Assembly (NCBI GenBank): GCA_964019055.1 | Contig: OZ025223.1 | Span: 5,880,625 to 5,944,624, forward strand | Source of the DNA: Anthopleura xanthogrammica | Lineage: Eukaryota > Cnidaria > Anthozoa > Actiniaria > Actiniidae | Length of the DNA stretch: 64,000 nucleotides | Reading direction: 5' to 3' | Part shown: positions 1 through 12,700 of the stretch, piece by piece | How the letters are laid out: every line of letters begins with the position of its first letter | Numbering within the stretch: the stretch's first letter is position 1 | The notes under the pieces: model-generated | The model's input: the letters and a program-made list of their open reading frames with translations, nothing else | Told to the model about the DNA's origin: nothing | Databases searched by the model: none | Program-made: the position numbers and the translations under genes

Positions 1-46
1 CATGTTGGTTATATGCATTTATTGTTATGGTTATGAATTGTTTAGT

Positions 47-172
47 ACTAGTGAAATGAAAAGCGTTCGGTATGAATAATGGAATAAAGAATTAAGAGAA
101 AAATATCAATTGATATTTTTCTCTTAATTCTTTATCCTATTATTCACACCGAACGCATTTCATTTCACTAGT
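47..172. repeat. Near-perfect hairpin, ~60-bp arms
   Basis: The left arm begins ACTAGTGAAATGAAAAGCG, the right arm ends with its near complement; the centre is TATCAATTGATA near 109. Confidence 0.85.
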
Positions 173-180
173 ATTATCCT

Positions 181-485
181 CAATACTCCAGTTTCACATT
201 CGATGGAAACCGCTGTTTTTGAAGACCACAGACTCATTGGTATTATTGGATTGGTATTATTCAACTTGCACATTCTTTACATTACAGTTGGCTGTTGCTA
301 ATGATTTGCATAAGTCAACCGTAATGTAAAGAATGTGTAAGTTGAACAATACCGATGTTTTGAAATCCCACGGACTTTTAATGATGTCGTTGAATAGCTG
401 ACTTATAAGCGAGGCTAAGCCTGTACAAATGAGTCTGTGGTCTTCAAAAACAGCGGTTTCCATCGAATGTGAAACTGGAGTATTG
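181..485. repeat. Foldback element, ~300 bp
   Basis: Outer arms CAATACTCCAGTTTCACATT and its complement (ending GGAGTATTG) enclose inner arms around TTCTTTACATTACAG / GTAATGTAAAGAA. An open reading of 68 codons inside it is a by-product of the repeat. Confidence 0.8.
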
Positions 486-592
486 TGCGTAAATATTTAC
501 GGTGTTCAGCTTACCCATGAGATTAATATCGCCCTGGACCCCCACAGTTGCCACATATACAACATTGCCTGACTGCATAACCAGCATGGTTG

Positions 593-664
593 GTCCTTGT
601 AGTGTAGTGGTTAACACGTCGGACTAGTATACCGAAACCGTGGGTTCGAGTCCTGCCAAGGGCA
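593..664 (+). tRNA. tRNA-Thr(AGT)-like sequence, probably a SINE head or pseudogene
   Basis: 72 nt fold as a cloverleaf: acceptor GTCCTTG/CAAGGGC (one G-T pair), D stem GTGT/ACAC with AGTGGTTA loop, anticodon stem TCGGA/ACCGA with one mismatch and loop CTAGTAT (AGT anticodon), T arm GTGGG-TTCGAGT-CCTGC. A box and B box (GGTTCGAGTCC) are present. The mismatches, and its place in a TSD-flanked insertion with an AT-rich tail, favour a retroposed copy over a working gene. Confidence 0.45.
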
Positions 665-765
665 TATGATATTTTTCTCTTAATTCTTTATTATTCTTTA
701 TTCTTAATTGTTTAGTACGTTGATTGCTAGTGACTAATAAACATCTTCGTTTAACCTGTTCTCAG

Positions 766-3700
766 ATTCTCCATCAGCTTGTTGCACGTGGATTGATCAA
801 GGACTGGGAGGAAGGCAACTTGGATAAAGACCACACCAAACACGAGGTACATACATAATATCCTACCAAAAATCATCAAGTACGATGGGTAGGGCAAAGT
901 AGTATCGTCGTGTACGGGTTAACCATGTTTGCCAAAGGTTTCCGCACACATGAATGGGACTTCAGAAGGATTCGAACTCTCGGCCTTTCGGCACCAGACG
1001 CTTAATACAATGCCTATCCCAACCTTAACCCTATAAACCTAACCACTCAGCCACGAAGTGAATTCGGTTGGTTGGTCTCCTTTTTTGTCGCATTTAACCA
1101 ATGTATCATTAGTATATGCACAAAAATATTGCTGCATCTCTCACCGGTTGGGTATATATGTCTTTATTCTATAGGTGGTAAAGAGAGATACCAAGGACTA
1201 CATAATATCAGTCAGCAAAGAGTTTTCCATTGTCTCGCAGTTTACGAGTTTCATTGCCGTTGAAAAGAGAGAAAAGGTAACTTAATAGACAAGAACATAG
1301 CTCTTATGTTGTGACGTACTTCCGACTCAAATCGAGGCAAGGACATCTACTTTAAACAGTATTAAACTAAACATTATTAACTAAAAATATTTAAAGAAAG
1401 TTTTAAAATTAAGCTTAAAATTCAGCATTTTGTTAGCTTAATGAACCAAAAATCGTTCTCAAACGACAAAAACAAAAACACATAAAACACTTTTTTTTTA
1501 TAAGTTCTAATAATTACGTTTTTTCCAAAGTTTCTCAAAAGATTCATTTTTACCTATTGTTTTAGTATATTCAAAGAAAAATATAGAGTCCCGTGCAAAA
1601 TTTGTGGTTTTTGCCCTGTTCAAGTACAAAACCTGTATGGTTCCTCAATAAAATTCCGAAGCTTATTATGCGGTTTTGCGCGGTTTTTGTGCGCGCACAC
1701 ATCTTAGGCTCAAATTCAATGTTCAAAAGTAGTCAGTCACCTTAAGATATTATGATCTCCACTGATAAGAAGGAAACAAGGATGTAGCTCGCAGACGGAG
1801 TTAGATTCGTTGTTGAAGGAGAGAGGATTAGATGAGTTGTTCTTCTTGATCACTGCTTCTACCAAATGACATACAATGCAGGAACTATGGAAATGTGAGG
1901 CCGCGGGGCTTACCTCACTCCACACTCTCAGCAGTATCCACACTTTCTCTGCTTTAAATAAATTTATCCAATCACAACCTTCGTTCTATCCTGATTTGAA
2001 GCAATGTTACTGGTTAAGAATGTTTTTTTTTTCCCCTGGCAGGATGAGAAGTTTTTTGACGAGAACATACTAGAACTTGTGGATGAAGATTTTGATATAA
2101 TACCATACATCAGCTGGGAGGAAGATCGATCTCCAAGGATGGAGCAGAAGAAAACTGTACAGGTATCAAACTTTCTTGTTTTAAGACGTTTTAGTGAAAC
2201 CAATGGATTTTGAAATTCATGAGTTACAGTGACTGTGGATGAGGAATAATATGCAGTAGAACCTAACGTCACTCCCTTCACACTTATTTCTATCTTTGAG
2301 AAGAAATAACTCAAATTAGAATATTATTCCGGACATGTTTGCAATGGAAAGATATTCCCATAGAAGGAATCGGGTGTATCAAGACAATCAATTAGTAATG
2401 AATATACATTTAAAATCCAACCACAAGCGAAACACGTTTGATGTGCACTGTCAGTAGACTGCCTTTCGACGCTTTGGTCATGGGATCAATCCCTCGACCC
2501 GCCACCAAATTTGAGTAGAGTTGTTTTTTAGTTTTTTCCTGTGCTTCGAGGGGTTTCTTACCTCTGCAAATCTCAGCACTTTCTTTACGGTCCGTAGTAT
2601 AGGTCTTGCTGTTCCTGCCATTAAGTTAAAGTTATATAAAAACTTTGCTGTATTTCACTTACCGCTAGAAGCTGTCCTCATTCCTCACCGTAAAAACGTG
2701 AACCGCAGACGTCTTACCTGACCGCAGGACCTAGGTCACGTGATATTATGCGGTTTGCGGTTATCAAGACCACATCTTGAGCTCGCTATGATAAAAGCTC
2801 ATCCAGAGAATTATGCAAAGGGTCAGTACAAATAATATGCCCCTTGCAGCATATTCACAATGTAGTTCAATTGGACAAAGCAATAGAATTTTACTCTCCT
2901 GAGAATGGAAATTCATTGTATTGGCATCCAAATTGAGCTGCACTTGGAGTTGCCGTAAGGGGTCTATAGAGCTTCGGTGATATTTTTTTTAGACAACCGA
3001 TGATGAGGTGCTACATCTTCTTGCCGAAGCCAAGAACATCGAGAACGTATCAGTGTTGCAGGCCGAAGATCTGTACAAAAAAGCTTGTGACTTGGCGGCC
3101 GAAAAAAGACAGGACTGTTCAAGATTAGTAAGCGCCAGGGTAAGCAATTCCCGGCAATAGACCTCTTCGGCTTGGGCGTAATGTTTTCCCTTTTCAGACC
3201 ACGTGTCATTCTCTTGAGAATAAAATATTCTTTGTTTGAGTTGTATCCGGCGTATTCATGTGTATTCTCATGCGCAACCTTCAAACAAAGAAATGATACT
3301 CTAGGGAATGAGACGTGGTCTGAAATGGGGAAAACTTACACCCAAGCCGAGGAGGTCTTAGTTTTCCCTTTTCAGACGGACCACGTGTCATTCCCTAGAG
3401 GATCATTTCTTTGTTTAACGGTTGCGCATGAGAAGACATATGAATATGGATACAACTCAAACAAAAAAGCTTAATCTCAAGAGAATGACATGTGGTCTGA
3501 AATGCTAAAACAATTTGCCAAAGGCGAAAAGGTAAATGAAGCTGAAGACAAAATTGAGCTCCCTGTGCTTTACTCTCAACATCATAAATATTTTCAACCA
3601 AACTATGGGTTTTTCTTAAAACAGGCGTTTCTTGAACTTTCCACCTTCTACTCGACTATTTGTCATGACGACCAGAAAAAGAGTGCAGTCATCGATTTGC

Positions 3701-6700
3701 TGATAATACTTGCAAGTATGACTATACATGGTGTTTACTGACTTACTTGTTCTTCGTCTTTTTCGTTTCTATAGAGGTCTTTGCAGATTTTTTTGTCTCT
3801 TATAGCATATTCCCAATGCAGCTTATATTGAAGGCCAAAAATAAAATCTTAATCTAATGAAATTTCAAATTTAAGTATTGTCCTTCAAATTGATCTGCTC
3901 TAGGAAATGCTGCAGGGGTCAACCATTAGCTTTCTAGATTGTAGAAACTTTACATATAAGTAAAGATTAACCGACTGGTTACTTAATGAAAACCTCTATG
4001 GAACTAAGTAGTTAACTAACTAACAAACTAACCAAAGTGGCCTTTTAGCTGCCAATTTCATTCTACCCTTTGGTTCCAGAGGCTCTCTCGTTCCAGTGCT
4101 TCTCGTTTATAGTATTCGTGATAATGTAATTGAGGAAGGGAGTGGGGCCGAATGAAAATATCAATCTAATTAAATGCAACTTTTTGCTCTGTTTAGCATC
4201 TTTCCTTGATTCTTTTAATATAAGTAATCCTAAGTAAAGGTATGTGCGAGTGTGCGCATGCTCGGTGCTAGACATCATCCCACATGGAAAGTCCAATTCT
4301 TGATATAAATAGCTACTTGATTTAAGGTGTTTCCCAGTAGTTTTTTATTGACCACACTTCTCATGTTCATCTAGCGAATTGAAAACCTTTTCCTGGTCTG
4401 ATCAAAATGAATTTCGAATAAATCGCAAAAACATTCTGTGACCGCTTATTATGATACTGTAAACTATAGCAGAACAAAAAAATCCTTCGCGTTCGCAAAA
4501 TAATGTCAAACTACTGCTAAACGTTACCTACAATATCTATTTACCTTTCCTGAAAGCGACATTTGTGAAGACGTTTTCTTTGCGGAGTTAGAATTTTTCT
4601 TGTACAGGTGCTTTCAGTAGAATAGTTTGAACGATTTCACCTTCCTAGCAATTTCAAAATTATCTCTCAAACGAACGAATGAATACAGCTAACGTTTAGC
4701 AGTAGTTTGACATTATTTTGCGAACGCGAAGGATTTTTTTGTTCTGCTATAGTTTCCAGTATCATAATAAGCGGTCACAGAATGTTTTTGCGATTTATTC
4801 GAAATCGCTCTAATCCAACCCTCTAATTATCATCTGAATAGCTGTGCCTGAATGCGAAGTTTAGCATGTATATAGTCATTTTTCTGAAGCTCATCGAAAA
4901 CGGGAGATATTCAAGGAAAACTGATTTCAACGATCATTGTTTTCCGTTGCCATGGAAACGCCGATCGAGTTGAAATTGACATCAATCAAAACTTCCATCT
5001 ATGCTTGATGTCTGGTGTAAAATTCATTTTGATCAGATCAGGAAAAGGTTTTCAATTCGCTAGATGAACATGAGAAGTGTGGTCAATAAAAAACTACTGG
5101 GAAACACCTTAAAGCCGTGAAATACACTTTAGCATACTTAGCACTACTTCACTCTAGTTCTTTTCTTTTAAGTTATGTTTATCTGATAACAATAATAATG
5201 AAAATAATAATAATTCTTTATTTATTGTGGGTAACAAAATAAGTGGTGGACGACGTCAATCAAGGGGTTTCTACAACATTCCACGTGGCACGTGCCTTGA
5301 TAACTTTGCGTTTTGAGACAATGTCATGGAACCACTTTGATTGACGTCCACCAAAACCTTATTTTGTAAAGACGGCAATTCATATGCACGTAATTAGGAA
5401 GCGCTGTAACGAAACCACTCATTCATAAGCAGATGACGTAAGACGATGGATTAGCGTTTAAATATCGATCTGCTAACATCTTACTGAGTGAATGAGCAAG
5501 TGAGTCAAACATTTGCATGTTCACAACCCTCACAATGACTCGTTTCTACGCGGTTTTGAGTATCCACAAGTTAAAAAGAACATACTAATATTAACAATAT
5601 CACCGGGTTTGAGCATTTGGAGGAATACTTACTGAGTGGCAAGCTTGTAAAAGTAAAAAAATATTAAGAAGAGAGTGTATGGGGTTTGAGAACAGCCTCC
5701 CCTAAAACCTTACATTGTCTCTTATTTTTGCGAATTATTTAAAGCCTGCTAATCTGTTAGTATTTGCCCAAACATTCTAAAACTCGGTAAACTTAAGGAT
5801 TTTAATGTAGCCTTTCATGTGATGGGGTTTGTTTTTTATTAGATTAGTATTTCTACACTCGTTCCCAGTCCCTTCCTTAATTCCGGAACGGCCATATTGT
5901 CAGTAGGGGCCGACTGATCTTTGAATGCACCCTCCTCAAAATTATCTTGAATGCAAGGCTAAAATGGAACACAAAAAAAAAAAAAAACGCCACAAATTCC
6001 ATCGAGAAAAAGTGTGATTTCTTTTGTTTCATGTTACCCTCGCATTCAAGATACTTTTGAGATGGGTGCATTGCAAGTGGTTCATGCAAGAATCAAATGT
6101 CGCACATGCTCATATTACGCGCACGCTTCTAGGGACTCGGTAAGAAACTTCCCCTTGATTTATTCACCCCTGCTTCAGCTGCTTGCGTTTCATTTGCCCG
6201 ACTTTCTTTCCTTCTACAATCACTATGTCCTGTTTGTGGAATACACTTACTTTGCTTATTCGTTTGCTCATAATATTGTTGTAGGTGAAGACGAGGATGA
6301 GGCTGGATTTGAGGAAGTCATTCAACAGTTGACTGATATATTCGGCATGGAAACATTACGGTATACAGCTAATTGAAAAAACGTTGTCGCCGAACGACTA
6401 CGCGACTAGCCCGAACGGGAGTATGGGTAAAAATCACTGAAGCGGTTGAATTCTTCACTGGTTAAATATGCGCCGGGCTTACAGTACGAAAACTCGCTGG
6501 CGAAACAGTATTTTAATGACTTAACAGTTTCAAAATTGGGAACATCTTTGACTGAATATTAGTCATATAGACTTTTGTCTTCCTTTCGCAAAACCCGAAG
6601 ACAAACGTTGAAAGGGTTGCTGCTTGTGTTATCTCATTAGAAAGCGTTTCAGCGATTTCTATCCATACTCCGTTTCGGTTCAATTGCGTAGTCGCGGAGC

Positions 6701-9700
6701 CGGTCAGTGACAACGTTTTTTCAAATGACTATATGTTCGTGGATCATGCTAGAATCTCTATCAATACTAGAAGGCATGTTTAGATATAACTTCTAAACCT
6801 TCCTTGTTTTACGGGGATCGTCTCACTCTTTTTGCATCGCAGGCTCAATTTCTGGACTCGGCCTTTCACATAAACAGAGTTTGGGAGTTCTTGCCCTGAT
6901 CAGTTAAGGGTTGTTTTTCGGAGTCTCCAATTTTCTTCTCTCCGCCACTTGAACTTATACCATGCTAAATTCCAATTCGATCTGTGAGTAAGCCGTGCCG
7001 TGACTGGTTCTTTCAGGGTATCGATAAAACTGTCTTTTTTGACGGGATGATCCTGATGCTTATGGGGAAATGGGCTTGTCCTAATACTAGTATGCAATAT
7101 AACAATGTTTCTTCACTTTTTGCAGAGGTATCTTGGAAGTAAGCTCCGAACCGTCCTTCCATCCTAAAAGAAGCCTGATCCTTGAAATATTTCCTGAATC
7201 TGAGTACGGATGGTCAACGTCGGCAGTGGATAACTACGAGTCATCAACCACAGAATCCACAGAAAGCAGTTCTATCGAATCTGATTCTAGTTCTGAAGAA
7301 GAGACCGATGAAGACCAACTAGGCATGTGTTTACACTCAAGAAGAAGAGGAATTGAAGTTGAAGGAAACGAGGAAGAAACAGATGAAGACGATGGCATTG
7401 ATTGGTTCGATAATTGTAATGTTCAAAGTGAAAGCTATGAAGACAAGCAACCCGTAAGACTATCGACAAACTCTGAGATTAGACATATATCCTCCATTGA
7501 TGCTTTTGAAGACTTATTTAAAGGTAGGTGTTTATTTCTATCCCCCCCCCCTTCCCTAAATCCCCCTGAGTTACTAGTTTAAGAAATTTCCAAGTTTTGT
7601 TTGTGTTTTGTCTATGCCAGCTGATCTAAGAAATAATATTAGCCAATCACAAACGAGAAAATTTGCAAAACTGAGGTGTCATCTTTAGTAGACCGAAGAC
7701 TCCGAAACTGTTAATTCTTTATTTTATTTTCCCACTGAATGATGAATATCGTACTAATTTTATACAACAAAATAAATAACTTTTCTTGAAAATCTAGATT
7801 TGTCTCAGATATAAATTTTTGGAAGTCGATTTCGGCAGGCTTCATGACACCTTAGTTCATGCTTGCAGTGACGTAATTTCTTCGTCACTATTTCAGATTA
7901 GCTGGTGAAGAATGAAGAATCATAGTAGCATTATATCGATATCAACAAGTTAGGCCCGGAATTGCGTTATTCTGATTGACCTAGAGATGCATGATCATCT
8001 AGCGCGCTTTAGTCCTTGATTTAGTGGATTTTTATGAAAATATTTTCTTAATTTCTATCAACAGTCGGCGTTGAGTTTAAGTAATAAAGATGTAATTACC
8101 GGATGTGATTTTTTTACAGAGAAACCAGACACAGGCAGTGAGTCCGAGGTTAGAGACAGCAGTCAAGATAGGATTCGCAGCCTTGGTTTTAAAGCCCTGC
8201 GGCGTCGGCCAACATGGGGGTTTCGATCACCTGCAACCCCTGAAGGTAAGACGGCGAAGACGCTTTGGCCGTAATGTAGATTGAAGTTCTCATCCAAATA
8301 CGTGTTTTGGTTATGATTTTCCCATATTTTTTACATCAAATTTGGAACACTGAGAGCTTATGTGTTTCTTTATAAAATGATAAAATTAAAAATAGGGTTC
8401 ACCGTTGTTGTTTTCGAGATGTAGCTGATCAAAATCGTTTTCGCAACGAGCATGATGGAGTTTGATCTTGGAAAACATAGGTCACGCGCGCGCGCTGTCA
8501 CGCCATATGCGCAGAACAGATGCACACAAGCAATGCCCGCGAACGTCCTTAAGGAGGCTCGAAATAGTTTTCAATGAATGAGCGCACGCGCTCTTAAATG
8601 ACGTAGCACTGAATCATTTGAAATGGAATAGGAAAATTTTGTCCCAAAAAACCTCATACTTAAACTAAAATAACTTAAAAACTGGACGGTAAATCTTTTT
8701 AAAACTTTGCATGTGGCTTTTATTTAATGGTTCGTAAGTACTAAGAAAAAATAAAAAAATTCTGTAATGGGGAACTTCCTAAAATAAACTTCATTGATTT
8801 CTGAGAATTCCTCATTACAGAATTTTTTCTTTTTCGGTCTAAACAAAGATTTAATCATGAACTTCAAACATGCCAATTTTAAACGACTTTCACCATTCGG
8901 TTTTTGAGTTATGAATTTTTAAATGAAAAACTTTGCACACATTTGAAGTGTTCTATCATTGTCATGTTTGAACGATTTCACCTTCCTAGCAATTTCAAAA
9001 TTATCTCTCAAACGAACGAATGAATACAGCTAACGTTTAGCAGTAGTTTGACATTATTTTGCGAACGCGAAGGATTTTTTTGTTCTGCTATAGTTTCCAG
9101 TATCATAATAAGCGGTCACAGAATGTTTTTGCGATTTATTCGAAATCGCTCTAATCCAACCCTCTAATTATCATCTGAATAGCTGTGCCTGAATGCGAAG
9201 TTTAGCATGTATATAGTCATTTTTCTGAAGCTCATCGAAAACGGGAGATATTTAAGGAAAACTGATTTCAACGATCATTGTTTTCCGTTGCCATGGAAAC
9301 GCCGATCGAGTTGAAATTTACATCAATCAAAACTTCCATCTATGCTTGATGTCTGGTGTAAAATTCATTTTGATCAGACCAGGAAAAGGTTTTCAATTCG
9401 CTAGATGAACATGAGAAGTGTGGTCAATAAAAAACTACTGGGAAACACCTTAAGGTTGTTTTATTCCTTGGTCTATTTCAAAGTTGACGATCACATTTTT
9501 GGTTACTTTGCAGCTGAAGCCAAACCATATATGGATGATATTTATTACAGACCTCCAGGTAAGACGTTTTAATGTGTTATTTTAAGTCCAATGTCAATTT
9601 CTGCCATCATAGTAGCATTATATCGATATCAACAAGTTTAGGTTATAAAGATGTAATTATCGGATGTCATTTTTTTTTACAGATGAATCAGACACAAGCG

Positions 9701-12700
9701 GTGAGTTCGAGGATAGAGACAGAAGTGAAGATGGGATTCGCAGCCCTGTTTTTTTAGAATGCCAAGGAATTGAGGCTCGATCACCTGCAGCCCCTGAAGG
9801 TAAGACGACGAAGTCGTGTTTATGTTTTCTGATTGACACGAGCAAAAAGTGTTTGCGCATGCGTCTTTGCTTGTGCTGTTCTATGATGATAATTTGAGGT
9901 TTAAAATTACAAAATTACAAATGGAATTTATTAGAGACCATAAGAATGTCAGTTTTTGAAGCTTGAGGCGAACTCTCTAATAGAGTTTTTATTGATACAC
10001 TATCTTTGCCTCACAAAAGTATGGTGTTGTGTTTATTCGGAGAAACCAAGCATTTCTTTTCATAATGAAACGCTCTTGGAGCAAGCGTACTGAAATACAC
10101 GTATGCACAATCGTTTTTTTTTTTTACTCTGGTGTTTGCTTATGGAGCATTCCTCAAGTGACAGCCATGTGGGCTTGAACTATAGACCCCGCATGTAGCC
10201 TCGCATTCAAGCATTTGTTTAGTTTATAACTTCTCATAGATCATTTTTGCCGCGATACATTCTCTGTCCTTTCGTGTTTCTCTCTGAGCTAAAACAGGTA
10301 GCTTATACGATTGTTTTACTTATAGTAATAGTTACTATATAGTTAGTATTGTTGATGCTTATTTTATGAACCTTCCAATAACCTCGTTTTTCTTCTCGTT
10401 GCGTCATACGTTAACAGTTTGTAATAAAACTTTTACCTTATGTTCCTTTATTTTTTCTAGGAAGTCATGTATTCATGAACATGAGACCTGCAAACCTACT
10501 AGAGGAATTGATTGGGGAATTCAAGGCAGTCCCTCGGGAAAAAAAGAGCAAGATTCTGAAGTCCTTTTCATTGAGAGATTCATCTACAGCTGTCCAAGAA
10601 CAGGAACGAGTATTAGAGCCCAGTCCTTCATTTGTATCGCAAAGTTACGAAGACATGGAAATTGATGAAGATTTCTGTGATCTCGGTAGCTCTGGAGGAA
10701 TATATACCGAAGATGAGAAAAAGGAAGAGATGCATGATGTCGCAGATGTGTATTCAGATGGTATTGAACTTGAGTCTTCGAAAGAAGAAATGGGGCAACG
10801 AATAATTGGAAGGTGTGGTTTCGGTTTTGCCATGCCTAAAGGAAGGAAGGCAAAAGAAATGTATGATAAAGTGCCTAATGAAGGTCAGTCAGGATTGTTT
10901 GGGTCAACTTCAGGCGGTCTTCAGTTTTCGAAAGAAGCAACAGGTGCAGAAATATTTGGAGGGGGTGATTTCAGTCTTGGCATTCAGGAAGGAAGCGTAA
11001 CAAGAAGCGTCCATGAAGAGCCTGATACAAGTAAGTCAACAGTGTTTGGGTCAACTTTTGGCAGTCTTCGGTCGCCGAAAGAAGTCAGAGGTGGACAAAT
11101 ATTTGGAGATGGTGGTTTCAGTTTTCGCAGTGCCCTTAAATGTAAGAGAGCTGCTCCTATACCGCTACCTATACCGCTACCTATCCCGCTACCTATCCCT
11201 CCAAGTCCTCCTCCACCACCTGAAAGTATGAGTGCTACTCCTGCACCGCTACCGCCACCTATCCCTCTAAGAAGGGGGGATGCTCTAGTAATGTCGGGTG
11301 CTCCTCCACCACCTCAAGGTATGAGAGTTGCTCCCGCTCCTCCACCGTTACAGCCTGCTCCTCCACTACATTCATTTTTGGCTGGTGCTACACCAATTCC
11401 ACTCTCCCAGGCTTTACCAGGTGCCCCTCCACTACCAAGACCCAGAAGTGTTAATATTCAATCAGTACACCTTCGTTCAAAATCTGCTCGTTCAACATCT
11501 CTAGATAAGCCAGTACAGCTAAAAAGTGCACTGGGTCAACCAACAATTGCAGGCAAATGGCAAATTCAGGAGGGAAGGGTAACAAGAAGCGTCCATGAAG
11601 AGCCTAATACAAGTAAGTCAACAGTGTTTGGGTCAACTTTTGGCAGTCTTCGGTCGCCGAAAGAAGTAAGAGGTGGACAAATATTTGGAGGTGGTGGTTT
11701 CAGTTTTCGCAGTGCCCTTAAATGTAAGAAAGCTGCTCCCATACCGCTACCTATCCCTCCAAGTCCTCCTCCACCACCTGAAAGTATGAGTGCTACTCCT
11801 GCACCGCTACCGCCACCTATCCCTCTAAGAAGGGGGGATGCTCCTCCACCACCTCAAGGTATGAGTGCTACTCCTGCACCACCACCGCCACCTATCCCTC
11901 TAAGAATGGCGGGTGCTCCTCCGCCACCTCAAGATATGAGTGCTGCTCCTGCACGGCCACCGCCACCTATCCCTGAAGGAATGGATGGTGCTCCTCCACC
12001 ACCGCCACCTATCCCTCTAAGAATGGCGGGTGCTCCTCCGCCACCTCAAGATATGAGTGCTACTCCTGCACGGCCACCGCCACCTTTCCCTCTAGGAATG
12101 GGGGGTGCTCCTCCACCACCGCCACCTATCGCTCTAAGAATGGCGGGTGCTCCTCCGCCACCTCAAAATATGAGTGCTACTCCCGCACGGCCACCGCTAC
12201 CTTTCCCTCTAGGAATGGCGGGTGCTCCTCCACCACCTCAAGGTATGAGTGCTGCTACTGCACGGCCACCGTCACTTATCCCTCTAGTAATGTCGGATGC
12301 TCCTCCACCACCTCAAGGTATGAGAGTTGCTCCCGCTCCTCCACCGTTACAGCCTGCTCCTCCACTACATTCATTTTTGGCTGGTGCTACACCAATTCCA
12401 CTCTCCCAGGCTTTACCAGGTGCCCCTCCACTACCAAGACCCAGGAGTGTTAATATTCAATCAGTACACCTTCGTTCAAAATCTGCTCGTTCAACATCTC
12501 TAGATAAGCCAGTACAGCTAAAAAGTGCACTGGGTCAACCAACAATTGCAGGCAAATTGCAAACGAGGAATGTACGACTGACTACAGGCTTTGAGGATGT
12601 ACTACGTGTTGTATCACCACCATCCTTCTCACCTTATTCTTCTACCTCGCCAAATATCCCAGAACGTGAGGGAGGTAAACTACTACAAAAGGAAAAATTA

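Larger units (their letters stand above)
36..718. mobile_element. TSD-flanked insertion with hairpins and a tRNA-like unit
   Basis: The 13-bp direct repeat AATTGTTTAGTAC occurs at 36-48 and 706-718 and looks like a target-site duplication around a 657-bp insertion in the PARP4 intron. The insertion holds a near-perfect hairpin (47-172), a second foldback (181-485), a tRNA-like sequence (593-664) and an AT-rich tail. The string GATATTTTTCTCTTAATTC occurs both in the first hairpin and in the tail. A tRNA-derived SINE interrupted by foldback insertions would explain it. Confidence 0.5.

Noticed and set aside
6051..6139. Candidate 89-bp PARP4 exon (TFEMGALQVVHARIKC) with good splice sites
   Set aside because: It lies in the arm of the foldback at 5933-6072 and breaks the reading phase; exon 3625-3715 joins 6285-6360 in phase without it.
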